In this document: piece after piece, positions 24,610 through 33,381 of the stretch
Position numbering within the stretch: the first letter of the stretch is position 1
Layout of the letters: the number at the start of each line of letters is the position of its first letter
Made by a program: the position numbers and the translations under genes
NCBI GenBank assembly: GCA_017546805.1
Contig: JAFYRT010000024.1
Span: forward strand, 1-57,401
Source: Muribaculaceae bacterium
GTDB taxonomy: Bacteria; Bacteroidota; Bacteroidia; Bacteroidales; G3-4614
DNA: 57,401 nt
Reading direction: 5' to 3'
The notes under the pieces: generated by a model
The model's database searches: none
What the model saw: only the letters and a program-made list of their open reading frames with translations
Told to the model about the DNA's origin: nothing

Positions 24610-24900
24610 ATGGTGGAGACATTACGTATAACAATAACAATTGCAGGGAAACGATTCTCTTTAACCGTTCCAAGAAAAGACGAGGAGATATATCGTAAGG
24701 CGGCGAGTCAATTAAGCAATAAGATTGACGAATATACTCGCCTTAATCCTAAAGCAGATGAATCGTATATAGTAGCACAAGCGGCACTTTACATGTCGTT
24801 ACGCCTTCAGGTGTTGAACGAAGTTCACATGCAAGATATGAAGGCCATTGCTGAAATATGTGATGGAATTGAGGCAATATTGCCTTCTGACGAAGAATAA
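24610..24900 (+). CDS. zapA: Cell division protein ZapA
   Basis: A 96-residue ZapA-like protein. RITITIAGKRFSLTVPRKDEEIYRKAASQLSNKIDEY is the FtsZ-binding N-terminal domain and the rest is the dimerising helix. ZapA promotes bundling of FtsZ filaments at the division ring. The frame opens at TTG 24601, but ATG 24610 (MVETLRI) fits the family better. It is cotranscribed with the coiled-coil gene at 24280, and a terminator follows. Confidence 0.88.
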   Translation: MVETLRITITIAGKRFSLTVPRKDEEIYRKAASQLSNKIDEYTRLNPKADESYIVAQAALYMSLRLQVLNEVHMQDMKAIAEICDGIEAILPSDEE

Positions 24901-24923
24901 AAACGTAAACATATATATTATAC

Positions 24924-24970
24924 CGCACTACACTGCGACAAGAGATTGTCGAAGAGTAGTGCGTTTTTTT
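24924..24970 (+). terminator. Terminator after zapA
   Basis: CGCACTAC (24924-24931) and GTAGTGCG (24956-24963) form the outer stem, CGACAA/TTGTCG an inner stem with loop GAGA, and TTTTTTT follows. An internal loop separates the stems. Confidence 0.85.
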
Positions 24971-24996
24971 ATTAACAATTTAAAAACAAACAAATA

Positions 24997-26535
24997 ATGG
25001 ATAGCGGTATCATTATAATGACAGCGGTAGGAGTAATTGCGGGAGCAGGATTAATGCTGTTTATAACTAAAGTTCTCCTACGTTCGCGCACCAAGAATAT
25101 CTTGGAAGATGCTCGAAAAGAGGCAGAGTCGATGAAGCGTACAAAAATGCTTGAGACTAAAGAAAAATGTATTCAAATGAAGTCGGAAATGGAGCAACAA
25201 ATCAATGCTCGTTACTCTAAACTTCAATCGGCAGAGTCAAAAGCACAACAACGCGAGTCGCAATTAAACCAACAGCAACAAGAGTTGCAAAGAAAAAAGA
25301 ACGAGGTAGATGCTCAAAAAGTAAACCTTGAGTCTCAATTAGAGAAAGTTGAGAAGAAAAAAGGCGAGGTTGAAAAAGTTTATAAAGCTCAACTCGAAAA
25401 ATTGGAGAAACTATCAGGCTTGTCGGCAGAGGAGGCTAAAGAACGATTGGTAGAGACTCTTAAAGATGAGGCAAAAACTCAAGCAGCTTCGTACATAAAC
25501 GATATAATGGATGAGGCTAAACTTACTGCAAACAAAGAGGCTAAAAGAATAGTTATTCAAACAATTCAAAGAGTGGCTACCGAAACCACTATTGAGAATG
25601 CAGTAACAGTGTTCCACATTGAGTCTGATGAGATGAAAGGTAGAATCATCGGTCGTGAAGGACGTAACATCAGAGCGCTTGAGGCTGCAACAGGTATTGA
25701 AATTATTGTAGACGACACCCCTGAGGCAATTGTGTTGTCGGGATTTGACCCTGTTCGCAGAGAGATTGCTCGTTTAGCATTGCACCAACTTGTTACAGAC
25801 GGACGTATTCACCCTGCTCGTATTGAGGAGGTGGTTGCTAAGGTTCGTAAACAAATTGAGGACGAGATAATTGAAACAGGAAAACGTACCGCAATTGATT
25901 TGGGAATTCATGGTTTGCACCCTGAATTGATTAGAATGGTGGGTAAAATGAAATACCGTTCGTCATATGGACAAAACCTATTGCAACACTCTCGCGAAAC
26001 AGCCAACCTATGTGCTGTAATGGCAAGTGAGTTGGGATTGAATCCTAAAAAAGCAAAACGTGCAGGTCTACTACACGATATAGGTAAAGTGCCCGACGAT
26101 GAACCAGAATTGCCACACGCACTTTTGGGTATGAAACTTCTTGAGAAATATAAAGAGACTCCCGATATTTGTAATGCTGTTGGAGCACACCACGATGAGG
26201 TTGAGATGACATCATTGTTAGCTCCTATTGTTCAAGTTTGTGATGCTATTTCAGGAGCACGTCCAGGAGCACGTCGCGAAATTGTTGAGGCTTACATCAA
26301 ACGTCTAAACGATTTGGAACAATTGGCATTGTCTTATCCCGGTGTAACAAAAACATACGCTATACAAGCAGGTCGCGAGTTGCGTGTTGTGGTTGGTGCA
26401 GATAAGATAAACGATATTGAGACTGAAAACTTGTCGGCAGAGATAGCTAAACGCATCCAAGACGAGATGACTTATCCCGGACAAGTTAAGATTACCGTAA
26501 TTCGTGAAACAAGAGCAGTAAGCTACGCGAAGTAA
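24997..26535 (+). CDS. rny: Ribonuclease Y
   Basis: A 512-residue RNase Y, a membrane-anchored endoribonuclease that starts mRNA decay. Order of parts: an N-terminal membrane helix ([24 protein letters not shown]), a long coiled coil to about residue 190, a KH domain with [19 protein letters not shown], and an HD domain with [12 protein letters not shown] as the metal-binding core. The length is normal. ricT follows 23 nt later. Confidence 0.97.
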   Translation: MDSGIIIMTAVGVIAGAGLMLFITKVLLRSRTKNILEDARKEAESMKRTKMLETKEKCIQMKSEMEQQINARYSKLQSAESKAQQRESQLNQQQQELQRKKNEVDAQKVNLESQLEKVEKKKGEVEKVYKAQLEKLEKLSGLSAEEAKERLVETLKDEAKTQAASYINDIMDEAKLTANKEAKRIVIQTIQRVATETTIENAVTVFHIESDEMKGRIIGREGRNIRALEAATGIEIIVDDTPEAIVLSGFDPVRREIARLALHQLVTDGRIHPARIEEVVAKVRKQIEDEIIETGKRTAIDLGIHGLHPELIRMVGKMKYRSSYGQNLLQHSRETANLCAVMASELGLNPKKAKRAGLLHDIGKVPDDEPELPHALLGMKLLEKYKETPDICNAVGAHHDEVEMTSLLAPIVQVCDAISGARPGARREIVEAYIKRLNDLEQLALSYPGVTKTYAIQAGRELRVVVGADKINDIETENLSAEIAKRIQDEMTYPGQVKITVIRETRAVSYAK

Positions 26536-26558
26536 TCAATTAAACAAAGACTCTTTAT

Positions 26559-27722
26559 ATGGACAACAATCAGGAAAATAATATAAAAGATAACGAAAAT
26601 CCTGTTGTCACCAATAAAAGATACGGCCGAAACAAGTTAGAGACTTTCGATTGGTTGGTTGATGTTCCTGCTGTGGGCAGTAAGCAATGCAACCTTGTCG
26701 AAGTTCAATTTAAGAATACACGTAAAGGATATTATTTAAATTCGCTTAATCTCGATCTCTCAAAAGGAGATATTGTTGCCGTTGAGAGCGCTCCGGGACA
26801 CGATATAGGCGAGGTTACTCTTACAGGCCCGTTGGTTGTGTGCCAAATGAAAAAGGTGGGCTTTAAAAGTGATCAAGAGATAAAACGTGTATACCGAAAG
26901 GCAAAAGAGGCCGATATACAAAAGTGGCAAGAGGCAAAATCGTTGGAGCACTCAACAATGCTTCGTGCAAGAAAGATTGCAGAAGACCTAAATCTTAATA
27001 TGAAGATTGGTGACGTTGAGTATCAAGGAGACGGAGCAAAAGCAATATTCTATTATATTGCCGATGACAGAGTCGATTTTCGCCAACTAATCAAAGTTTT
27101 GGCTGAGGCTTTCAGGGTCAGAATAGAGATGAAACAGATTGGTGCTCGTCAGGAGGCAGGTCGTATTGGAGGAATTGGACCTTGCGGTCGTCAGCTATGT
27201 TGCTCGGCATGGATGTCAAGTTTTATATCTGTATCAACAAGTGCTGCACGTTATCAGGATATTTCGTTGAACCCTCAAAAGTTGGCAGGTCAATGTGCTA
27301 AACTAAAATGTTGCATAAACTATGAGATTGATGCCTATGTTGAAGGTTCAAAGAGAATGCCGTCGAGAGAGATAGTTCTTCAAACCATGGACGGAGAGTA
27401 TTATCACTTTAAAACGGATATCTTCAAACGCGAGATAACATACTCGACAAGCAAAGAGTTTCCCGCAAACTTGGTGACTATATCTGCATCGCGCGCCTTT
27501 GAGGTAATTTCAATGAATAAGCGCGGAAACAAGCCTCAATCGCTAAACAATGTAACCTCAACAAAAGAGGAGAAAAAAGAGTTTACCGATGTGGTGGGAC
27601 AAGATAGTGTTACACGATTCGATAAGGGTGTTAAAAAGAAACCTAATAATAAGGGTGGAAAATTCCGTAAAGGAAACAGACACTCCAATGGAGATAAAAA
27701 CAAAAATGCAAATAAAGAATAA
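26559..27722 (+). CDS. ricT: PSP1-domain protein RicT
   Basis: A 387-residue PSP1-domain protein. The core VEVQFKNTRKGYYLNSLNLDLSKGDIVAVES and the cysteine-rich IGPCGRQLCCSAW...QCAKLKCCINYE are as in RicT, a subunit of the Fe-S-containing complex that in Bacillus works with RNase Y. Its place directly behind rny fits that role. The C-terminus (about 330-387) is a lysine- and asparagine-rich tail. gldH starts inside this tail in another frame. Confidence 0.92.
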   Translation: MDNNQENNIKDNENPVVTNKRYGRNKLETFDWLVDVPAVGSKQCNLVEVQFKNTRKGYYLNSLNLDLSKGDIVAVESAPGHDIGEVTLTGPLVVCQMKKVGFKSDQEIKRVYRKAKEADIQKWQEAKSLEHSTMLRARKIAEDLNLNMKIGDVEYQGDGAKAIFYYIADDRVDFRQLIKVLAEAFRVRIEMKQIGARQEAGRIGGIGPCGRQLCCSAWMSSFISVSTSAARYQDISLNPQKLAGQCAKLKCCINYEIDAYVEGSKRMPSREIVLQTMDGEYYHFKTDIFKREITYSTSKEFPANLVTISASRAFEVISMNKRGNKPQSLNNVTSTKEEKKEFTDVVGQDSVTRFDKGVKKKPNNKGGKFRKGNRHSNGDKNKNANKE

Positions 27723-28185
27723 TATTGCAAAGTTAGGCATAGCAACACTTATGGTGTTGCTATGTTACTCTTGTGGCAACTCAACCATTGCGCATCAGTA
27801 TCACTCGTTGCCAAACGAGGGGTGGGAGAGGGATTCTGTATTGAACTACGAAATTGCCGTGGATTCATTACTTGAAAAGTGTAATATTGATATAGAGTTA
27901 TCATATAACAATAACTACCCTTATAGAAATCTTTATCTTTTTGTATCTGGAGCTGACAGTACCAACAATCAAATCTTCTCTGATACACTAAATATTACTT
28001 TGGCAGATGAGTATGGTAAATGGTTAGGCAATGGCTGGGGTACGTCGTATCAGCAAAGAGTTGAGTATCGGAATTCATACAGTTTCCCTACGGCTGGATT
28101 ATATAGCATAACTGTTAAGCAAGGCATGAGAGACAATCCTATTTCGGGAATCGAGAGAGTGGGGGTTAGGGTTGTTAGTTATTAG
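27688..28185 (+). CDS. gldH: Gliding motility lipoprotein GldH
   Basis: A 165-residue lipoprotein; the signal ends in LLCYSC with the lipidated Cys. SIAHQYHSLPNEGWERDSVLNYEI-like text and YPYRNLYLFV are typical of GldH, found in gliding and non-gliding Bacteroidota. The frame is open from 27589, but the first plausible start is ATG 27688 (or 27706), overlapping ricT by 35 or 17 nt. Its function in non-gliding species is unknown. A TTAGTTATTAGTTGTTAG tract overlaps its 3' end. Confidence 0.88.
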   Translation: MEIKTKMQIKNNIAKLGIATLMVLLCYSCGNSTIAHQYHSLPNEGWERDSVLNYEIAVDSLLEKCNIDIELSYNNNYPYRNLYLFVSGADSTNNQIFSDTLNITLADEYGKWLGNGWGTSYQQRVEYRNSYSFPTAGLYSITVKQGMRDNPISGIERVGVRVVSY

Positions 28186-28198
28186 TTGTTAGTTGGTG

Positions 28199-28864
28199 AT
28201 GTTGAAAATATCGGATTTAGCAAAGACTTTGTTTAAAGAGTATTGTGCAGGTGTTATAACAGCATCTGTGAAGAATAGTGCCTTTGATGAGGGGTTGTGG
28301 TGCGAGATAGATACTCTTACCGAGGAGATAAGAAAAAAATATAGTGTTGCCGATATAAAACTTCTGCCAACAATTCACGCTACTCGCAATGCATATAAGA
28401 TAGCAGGGAAAGATCCAAATCGCTACCGCCCATCGGCGGAGGCTTTGATGCGCCGACTTATAAACGGGAACGAACTATACAAAATCTCGACCCTCGTAGA
28501 TTTAATAAACCTTGTCTCTCTTAAAACAGGATACTCAATTGGAGGATTTGATAAAGATAAAATTGTTGGAACTCCAACACTTGGTGTAGGTGAGGAGGAT
28601 GAAAAGTTTGAGGGAATAGGTCGTGGACTTTTAAATATTGCAGGGCTTCCTGTCTATCGTGATGAGGTTGGAGGAATAGGAACACCCACAAGTGACGAGG
28701 TTCGCACATCAATATCTCCTGAAACAAAGAATATTCTTGTTATAATAAACGGCTATTCTGGGTTGGAGGGGCTACAAGAGGCTATTGACTACACAGTTGA
28801 TTTATTAAAAAAATATGCAGAAGCAACCTCGGTTACCTCTGCAATATATCCTGCCAATATATAA
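28199..28864 (+). CDS. B3/B4 tRNA-binding-domain protein
   Basis: A 221-residue stand-alone B3/B4 domain, related to the editing-type domain of the phenylalanyl-tRNA synthetase beta chain. LLPTIHATRNAYKIAGKDPNRYRPSAEALMRRL and KTGYSIGGFDKDKI are family landmarks. ATG 28199 is preferred over the in-frame TTG 28193 and GTG 28196. The function of the free-standing form is uncertain; hydrolysis of mischarged aminoacyl-tRNA is a reasonable guess. It converges with rsmD. Confidence 0.85.
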   Translation: MLKISDLAKTLFKEYCAGVITASVKNSAFDEGLWCEIDTLTEEIRKKYSVADIKLLPTIHATRNAYKIAGKDPNRYRPSAEALMRRLINGNELYKISTLVDLINLVSLKTGYSIGGFDKDKIVGTPTLGVGEEDEKFEGIGRGLLNIAGLPVYRDEVGGIGTPTSDEVRTSISPETKNILVIINGYSGLEGLQEAIDYTVDLLKKYAEATSVTSAIYPANI

Positions 28865-28874
28865 GAAACTCTTT

Positions 28875-29411
28875 TTATTCTTTTACAAAAAGAGAGAAAT
28901 TGACACTTCCGTAAACTCTATGCTCTGAAAAATGTGGCAGAGTAGAGAAATCGAAATTTCGTGGATGTTCCATTATAAATATTCCTCCCTCATTAAGTAT
29001 ATCGTTATCGAGAACCATCGTTGGAATTGCCTCAAAGTTCTTCATATCATATGGGGGGTCGGCAAAGATAAGGTCAAATTTTTCGCTGCATGAAGGGATA
29101 AATTTAAATACGTCTCCTCTTATAACCTCAATTTCGTTTGCGCCCAAAGTCTCTGCAACCTTTTTAATGAATTTGAACTGAACAGGGTAGTTCTCAACCG
29201 ATACAACTCTTGAACATCCGCGCGATGCAAACTCAAAACTTACAGCTCCTGTACCTGCAAAAAGGTCAAGAGCCTTTAGCCCTTCAAAATCTATATTGTT
29301 AGATAGAACATTGAATATATTTTCTCGAGCAAAATCTGTAGTTGGTCTGGCTTTTATGTTTGACGGAACATCAAATCTTCTCTTGCCGTATTTTCCGCTT
29401 ATTATACGCAT
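28875..29411 (-). CDS. rsmD: 16S rRNA (guanine966-N2)-methyltransferase
   Basis: A 178-residue RsmD. MRIISGKYGKRRFDVP, the AdoMet motif ALDLFAGTGAVSFEFASRG and the catalytic FADPPYD are all present. It methylates G966 of 16S rRNA in the assembled small subunit. The length is normal. The gene is divergent from the helicase at 29537. Confidence 0.95.
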   Translation of the reverse strand: MRIISGKYGKRRFDVPSNIKARPTTDFARENIFNVLSNNIDFEGLKALDLFAGTGAVSFEFASRGCSRVVSVENYPVQFKFIKKVAETLGANEIEVIRGDVFKFIPSCSEKFDLIFADPPYDMKNFEAIPTMVLDNDILNEGGIFIMEHPRNFDFSTLPHFSEHRVYGSVNFSLFVKE

Positions 29412-29507
29412 ATCTCCTTCTTATGAATTTGACCTTAAAATTAATAAAGAGTTTTAAGTTAACCAATAATTATCCTAAAATATAGCCTCGATACATGATA
29501 AAATAGT

Positions 29508-29515
29508 TATCTTCG
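29508..29515 (+). promoter_or_regulatory. -7 promoter element for the helicase gene at 29537
   Basis: TATCTTCG, one base from the TANNTTTG consensus, lies 21 bases before the ATG. Confidence 0.45.
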
Positions 29516-29536
29516 CGTAAAGAAACAGTCAATAAA

Positions 29537-30952
29537 ATGATAAAAGAGGACTTTATAAATAAACTCTCGCAAAATCTTTCTTATACGCCAACCGAGGAGC
29601 AGGCTTTAGTTATGGCAAAGCTTGTGACCTTTGTTTTCAGAGCTACAGGACGCGATGTGTTTTTGCTTAAAGGATATGCAGGAACAGGTAAGAGTTCGCT
29701 TGTGGGTGCATTGGTAAAGACATTATCTCAATTCTCAATGAAAAGCGTTTTATTGGCTCCAACAGGCAGAGCAGCCAAAGTGTTTGGTCTCTATGCAAAT
29801 ACTCCTGCCTACACAATCCATAAGAAGATATATCGTCAAAAGAGCTTTTCGCCCGATATGACAGGGTTTACTCTAACCGATAATCGTCATAAACAGACTC
29901 TTTTTATTGTTGATGAGGCATCGATGATTGCTGATTCTGCCGATTCTACAGGGCATCTGTTGAGCGATTTGATAGAGTATGTCTATTCCTCTCCGGGTTG
30001 TAAACTGATATTGATTGGCGATACAGCGCAGCTTCCTCCCGTAGGACAGTATAATACTCCTGCGTTGGACGCGCTATCATTGTCGGAGTATAACTTAAGA
30101 GTGACAGAGGTTACCTTGACCGAGGTAATACGTCAGAGTCTTACTTCGGGAATACTCTATAATGCAACAAAATTGCGTAAGGCAATGAGTGATGAGGATT
30201 TCTCTACGCCAAAGATTGAACTGCAAGGTTTTCCGGATATTAAAAGCATAACGGGAGCTGAGTTGATTGAGGAGTTAGAGAGTTCTTATTCTCGAACAGG
30301 AAAGGATGAGACAATAATTATAACTCGTTCAAACAAACGAGCAAACCTCTTTAACGATGGGGTACGCGCTCGTATATTATATCGTGAGGCAGAACTTGAA
30401 TCGGGCGATTTACTGATGATAGCCAAAAATAACTACTTTTGGGGTGAAAAAATAGAACAGATTGATTTTATAGCCAATGGTGATGTGGCTCAGGTCTTAA
30501 GAGTCAGGGGTTATAACGAGATGTATGGCTTCAGGTTTGCCGATGTGACATTGCGATTGATTGATTACGATGTTGACATTGATGCAAAAATAATGCTCGA
30601 CACTCTTCATCTCGAACACCCTTCGCTTCCAGCAGAGCTAAACAATCAATTCTTTACAAAGGTTATGGAGGACTATGCCGATGTGAGAACAAAACGCGAA
30701 AGAATTAAACGCGTTAAACTTGATAAGTGGTTTAATGCTCTGCAGGTGAAATATGCATATGCTGTAACTTGCCATAAGGCACAAGGTGGTCAGTGGCAGA
30801 ATGTATTTATAGATATGGGCAATATCTCGGAGGAGTCTGTAAGTATAGACTTCTTCAGGTGGCTCTATACAGCTTTTACGCGAGCAACAGATAAACTATA
30901 TCTGATAAATACTCCAAAGTATTTTCTCTCTAACCCTGATGATGATTTATAA
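29537..30952 (+). CDS. RecD-like DNA helicase (AAA family ATPase)
   Basis: A 471-residue superfamily 1 helicase. Walker A is GYAGTGKSS (residues 46-54), Walker B is LFIVDEAS, motif III is LIGDTAQLPPVG, and the C-terminal VTCHKAQGGQWQNVFID with YTAFTRATDKLYL is the UvrD/RecD end. There is no RecB or RecC partner, so it is a stand-alone RecD-like enzyme of unknown pathway. Its last 6 bases overlap the convergent cls gene. Confidence 0.92.
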   Translation: MIKEDFINKLSQNLSYTPTEEQALVMAKLVTFVFRATGRDVFLLKGYAGTGKSSLVGALVKTLSQFSMKSVLLAPTGRAAKVFGLYANTPAYTIHKKIYRQKSFSPDMTGFTLTDNRHKQTLFIVDEASMIADSADSTGHLLSDLIEYVYSSPGCKLILIGDTAQLPPVGQYNTPALDALSLSEYNLRVTEVTLTEVIRQSLTSGILYNATKLRKAMSDEDFSTPKIELQGFPDIKSITGAELIEELESSYSRTGKDETIIITRSNKRANLFNDGVRARILYREAELESGDLLMIAKNNYFWGEKIEQIDFIANGDVAQVLRVRGYNEMYGFRFADVTLRLIDYDVDIDAKIMLDTLHLEHPSLPAELNNQFFTKVMEDYADVRTKRERIKRVKLDKWFNALQVKYAYAVTCHKAQGGQWQNVFIDMGNISEESVSIDFFRWLYTAFTRATDKLYLINTPKYFLSNPDDDL

Positions 30953-32404
30953 TACAGGGCTGAAAAGACGTGCAATCGACTCAGCTGTTTTCGATAAGAA
31001 TCCGCGTTGATTCCAAGCCTTTAACGATATTCGTTTGCTATCTTTAATATCGTTTGTGAATATCTCAGAGTATCTTCTGTTAAACTCTTTGTCGTAAATA
31101 AATGCATTTATCTCAAAGTTTTGCTCAAAGCTTCTTAAATCAAAATTTGTTGAGCCGATACTTGTAATTTCGTCATCAACAATAAGTGCTTTTGCATGCA
31201 AAAATCCTTTTTGATAAAAGTATATCTTTACATTTGATTTAAGCATCTCATTTATATAGGAATTTGTAGCATATTGCAAAAGTTTTGAGTCTGAACTTTC
31301 CGGGATCATAATCCTAACATCAACTCCCGATAGAGCAGCCACTTTAAGCGCATTTGCAGTTACGCTGTTTGGTAAAAAATATGGGGTTTGTATATATACA
31401 CGTTCCTTTGCATTGGATATAAGCTTTGTGAACATTAAATATATTGCTTTATGCTCATCCAAAGGTCCGCTTGTAAGTAGTTGAATTGTGGCTCCGCCTT
31501 TCTCGTATTTCTCTTTTGGGAAATAGTTCGATTCGTTTAATAACTCCTTTGTGGTAAAGTTCCAATCAACCATAAATATTGATTGTAGCTCTCTTACCGC
31601 TTCGCCTGCAATTTTAATATGTGTATCTCTCCATATTCCGAGCTTGTCTCCAACAATATATCTGTCGGCAACATTCATCCCTCCGATATAGCCTATATAT
31701 CCGTCAATAATGACAATTTTGCGATGGTTTCTATAGTTAAGTTTATTGGCAAGTTGTGGAAATGTTACTTTAAAAAATGGTTTGGCTTCGATACCTGCCG
31801 AAATCATCTCGTTGAAGAATCTCTTTTCGCTCCAACTCCAACAGCCTACATCATCGTACAAAACCCTTACCTCTACTCCTTGTTTGGCTTTTTCGATAAG
31901 TAACTGTTTCAATTCGTTGCCAATATTATCGTCATCTATTATATAATATTGAATGTGAATAAAACTTTTAGCATTTTTTATATCACAAAACAGATTATAA
32001 TATTTATCTTTACCGCTGGTGAAGATTTCAATATTGTTGTTTAAGGTAACCAAAGCTCTCGTAAGTTTGTTACCAAGAAAAAGCAGATGCTTTATTGAAT
32101 CATTGAAATTGTTAACATCCTCTTTGCTGATAGAGATGCTGTTGTTAACCAAACGTTCCAATTTGCGTTTGCTTTTACGTGAAATCATACGTTGAGAACG
32201 TTGCTCTCGCCCAAAAAAGAGGTAAAAGATAAAGCCAACCACAGGCAATAGGATAAGAACGGAGATCCATGCAATGCTCTTTACTGGATTTCGGTTCTCC
32301 GAAATTATAATGATTGTAAAAACGATATTTAGGAAGAGTATGGCAAAATAGATAGAGCTATATAACCATTCTCCTGCATTGTATATCGTTAGTAAACAGT
32401 TCAT
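30947..32404 (-). CDS. cls: Cardiolipin synthase
   Basis: A 485-residue phospholipase-D-family cardiolipin synthase. Two N-terminal membrane helices are followed by the two HKD motifs, HRKIVIIDGYIGYIGGMN and HAKALIVDDEITSIGSTNFD. It joins two phosphatidylglycerol molecules, or an equivalent donor. The frame is open to 32428, but the ATG at 32404 (MNCLLTIYNAGEWLY) is the better start, because the upstream residues overlap the promoter sequence TAAGTTTG. Confidence 0.95.
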   Translation of the reverse strand: MNCLLTIYNAGEWLYSSIYFAILFLNIVFTIIIISENRNPVKSIAWISVLILLPVVGFIFYLFFGREQRSQRMISRKSKRKLERLVNNSISISKEDVNNFNDSIKHLLFLGNKLTRALVTLNNNIEIFTSGKDKYYNLFCDIKNAKSFIHIQYYIIDDDNIGNELKQLLIEKAKQGVEVRVLYDDVGCWSWSEKRFFNEMISAGIEAKPFFKVTFPQLANKLNYRNHRKIVIIDGYIGYIGGMNVADRYIVGDKLGIWRDTHIKIAGEAVRELQSIFMVDWNFTTKELLNESNYFPKEKYEKGGATIQLLTSGPLDEHKAIYLMFTKLISNAKERVYIQTPYFLPNSVTANALKVAALSGVDVRIMIPESSDSKLLQYATNSYINEMLKSNVKIYFYQKGFLHAKALIVDDEITSIGSTNFDLRSFEQNFEINAFIYDKEFNRRYSEIFTNDIKDSKRISLKAWNQRGFLSKTAESIARLFSPVL

Positions 32405-32490
32405 AATTTTAAGTTTGGGTTGGTGCAAACTTACGAAAAAAATAGATAAAACATAAACAGATATTGTAGTATTAATTAAAATTAAGGATT

Positions 32491-32874
32491 ATGAGAAATA
32501 TTTTATCAGCACTGTTTTTGACAATTATGCTTGGAGCATCTTTGTCTCTATCTGCAAAAAACGTAGTTGAAGCTAACGACAAATCATTTGCCACTGAAAT
32601 TGAAAGTGGTTATTCCATTGTGGATTTTTGGGCAGTATGGTGTGGTCCATGCCGAGCATTTGCTCCTGTTTTTGAAGAATTGTCTGACGAGTTTAAAGGA
32701 GAGGTTAAGTTTATAAAAGTAAACGTTGATAATGCTTCTCAAACAGCTCAAAAGTATCAGATAAAATCAATTCCAACTTTAATATTGTTTAAGGATGGAG
32801 AACAAGTTGAAAAGTGGATTGGAGGCAGACCAAAAGAAGCTTTAAGGAGTATGATAAAAGAGTCTATTAAATAG
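32491..32874 (+). CDS. Periplasmic thioredoxin
   Basis: A 127-residue thioredoxin with a signal peptide (MRNILSALFLTIMLGASLSLSA) and the active site WCGPC. VDFWAVWCGPCRAFAPVFEELSDEF and KSIPTLILFKDG are classic thioredoxin strands. Exported thioredoxins occur in Bacteroidales, where they may act with DsbD. A separate cytoplasmic thioredoxin is encoded at 51216. Confidence 0.93.
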   Translation: MRNILSALFLTIMLGASLSLSAKNVVEANDKSFATEIESGYSIVDFWAVWCGPCRAFAPVFEELSDEFKGEVKFIKVNVDNASQTAQKYQIKSIPTLILFKDGEQVEKWIGGRPKEALRSMIKESIK

Positions 32875-32921
32875 AAACTATAAAATAATGTTAAAAATTT
32901 TATTCTCCAATAAATAAACAT

Positions 32922-32929
32922 TATCTTTG
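32922..32929 (+). promoter_or_regulatory. -7 promoter element for the winged-helix gene
   Basis: TATCTTTG is a perfect -7 box, 29 bases before the ATG at 32959. Confidence 0.6.
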
Positions 32930-32958
32930 TGGTTGTAAAACCTTAAATTATATAAAAA

Positions 32959-33192
32959 ATGAAAGCATTAACATTTTCAATTGGAGAGAATGCAGGAAAG
33001 CTTTGGCATGTTTTAGAGGCTAATACAGAGATGAATGTAACTCAATTAAAAGAGAAAACAGGTCTTAAAACAGCAGATTTGTACGCAGCAATAGGATGGT
33101 TAGCTCGTGAAGGTAAAATTTACTGCCGCGAGGAGAAATCAACACTATATTTCAGCAACAAATTTATCGAAGGATTCTTTGTATTCGGATAA
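32959..33192 (+). CDS. Winged-helix protein (DUF2582 type)
   Basis: A 77-residue protein that is one winged-helix domain: NAGKLWHVLEANTEMNVTQLKEKTGLKTADLYAAIGWLAREGKIYCREEKSTLYF. It matches the small Bacteroidales DUF2582 family. It may bind DNA, but no target is known. It is monocistronic with its own promoter and terminator. Confidence 0.88.
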   Translation: MKALTFSIGENAGKLWHVLEANTEMNVTQLKEKTGLKTADLYAAIGWLAREGKIYCREEKSTLYFSNKFIEGFFVFG

Positions 33193-33219
33193 TTGTTTCA
33201 AAGAAACAAACGTGTAAAA

Positions 33220-33254
33220 GGTGGGCGCTACATAATGTAGACCCACTTTTTTTT
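33220..33254 (+). terminator. Terminator of the winged-helix gene
   Basis: GTGGG-CG-CTACAT with ATGTAG-A-CCCAC (33221-33246) is followed by eight T residues. Confidence 0.9.
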
Positions 33255-33290
33255 AGGAATTAAGAATGAGGAATTAGGAATTGACGGCTG

Positions 33291-33375
33291 ACAAAACTGT
33301 GAGTAGACAAACACAATACCCAAACTTGTTTGAGTATTGTTTAACGTTAGCAAGTTCGAGATACAAATGTTCTTT
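33291..33375 (-). repeat. Structured repeat R2, copy F6 near recG
   Basis: On the minus strand: an imperfect hairpin 1 ending in TATCTC, the linker GAACTTGCTAACG, hairpin 2 ACAATACTCAAAC-AA-GTTTGGGTATTGT and GTCTACTCACAGTTTTGT. It lies just past the recG stop codon. AATTAGGAATT-type low-complexity sequence precedes it at 33255-33285. Confidence 0.6.
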
Positions 33376-33381
33376 AACTGA

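Noticed and set aside
24901..24996. 6S RNA between zapA and rny
   Set aside because: zapA is next to 6S RNA in Proteobacteria, but this gap is only 96 bases and consists mostly of a terminator.
29537..30952. RecBCD operon
   Set aside because: The helicase is a stand-alone RecD-like protein; no recB or recC lies nearby.
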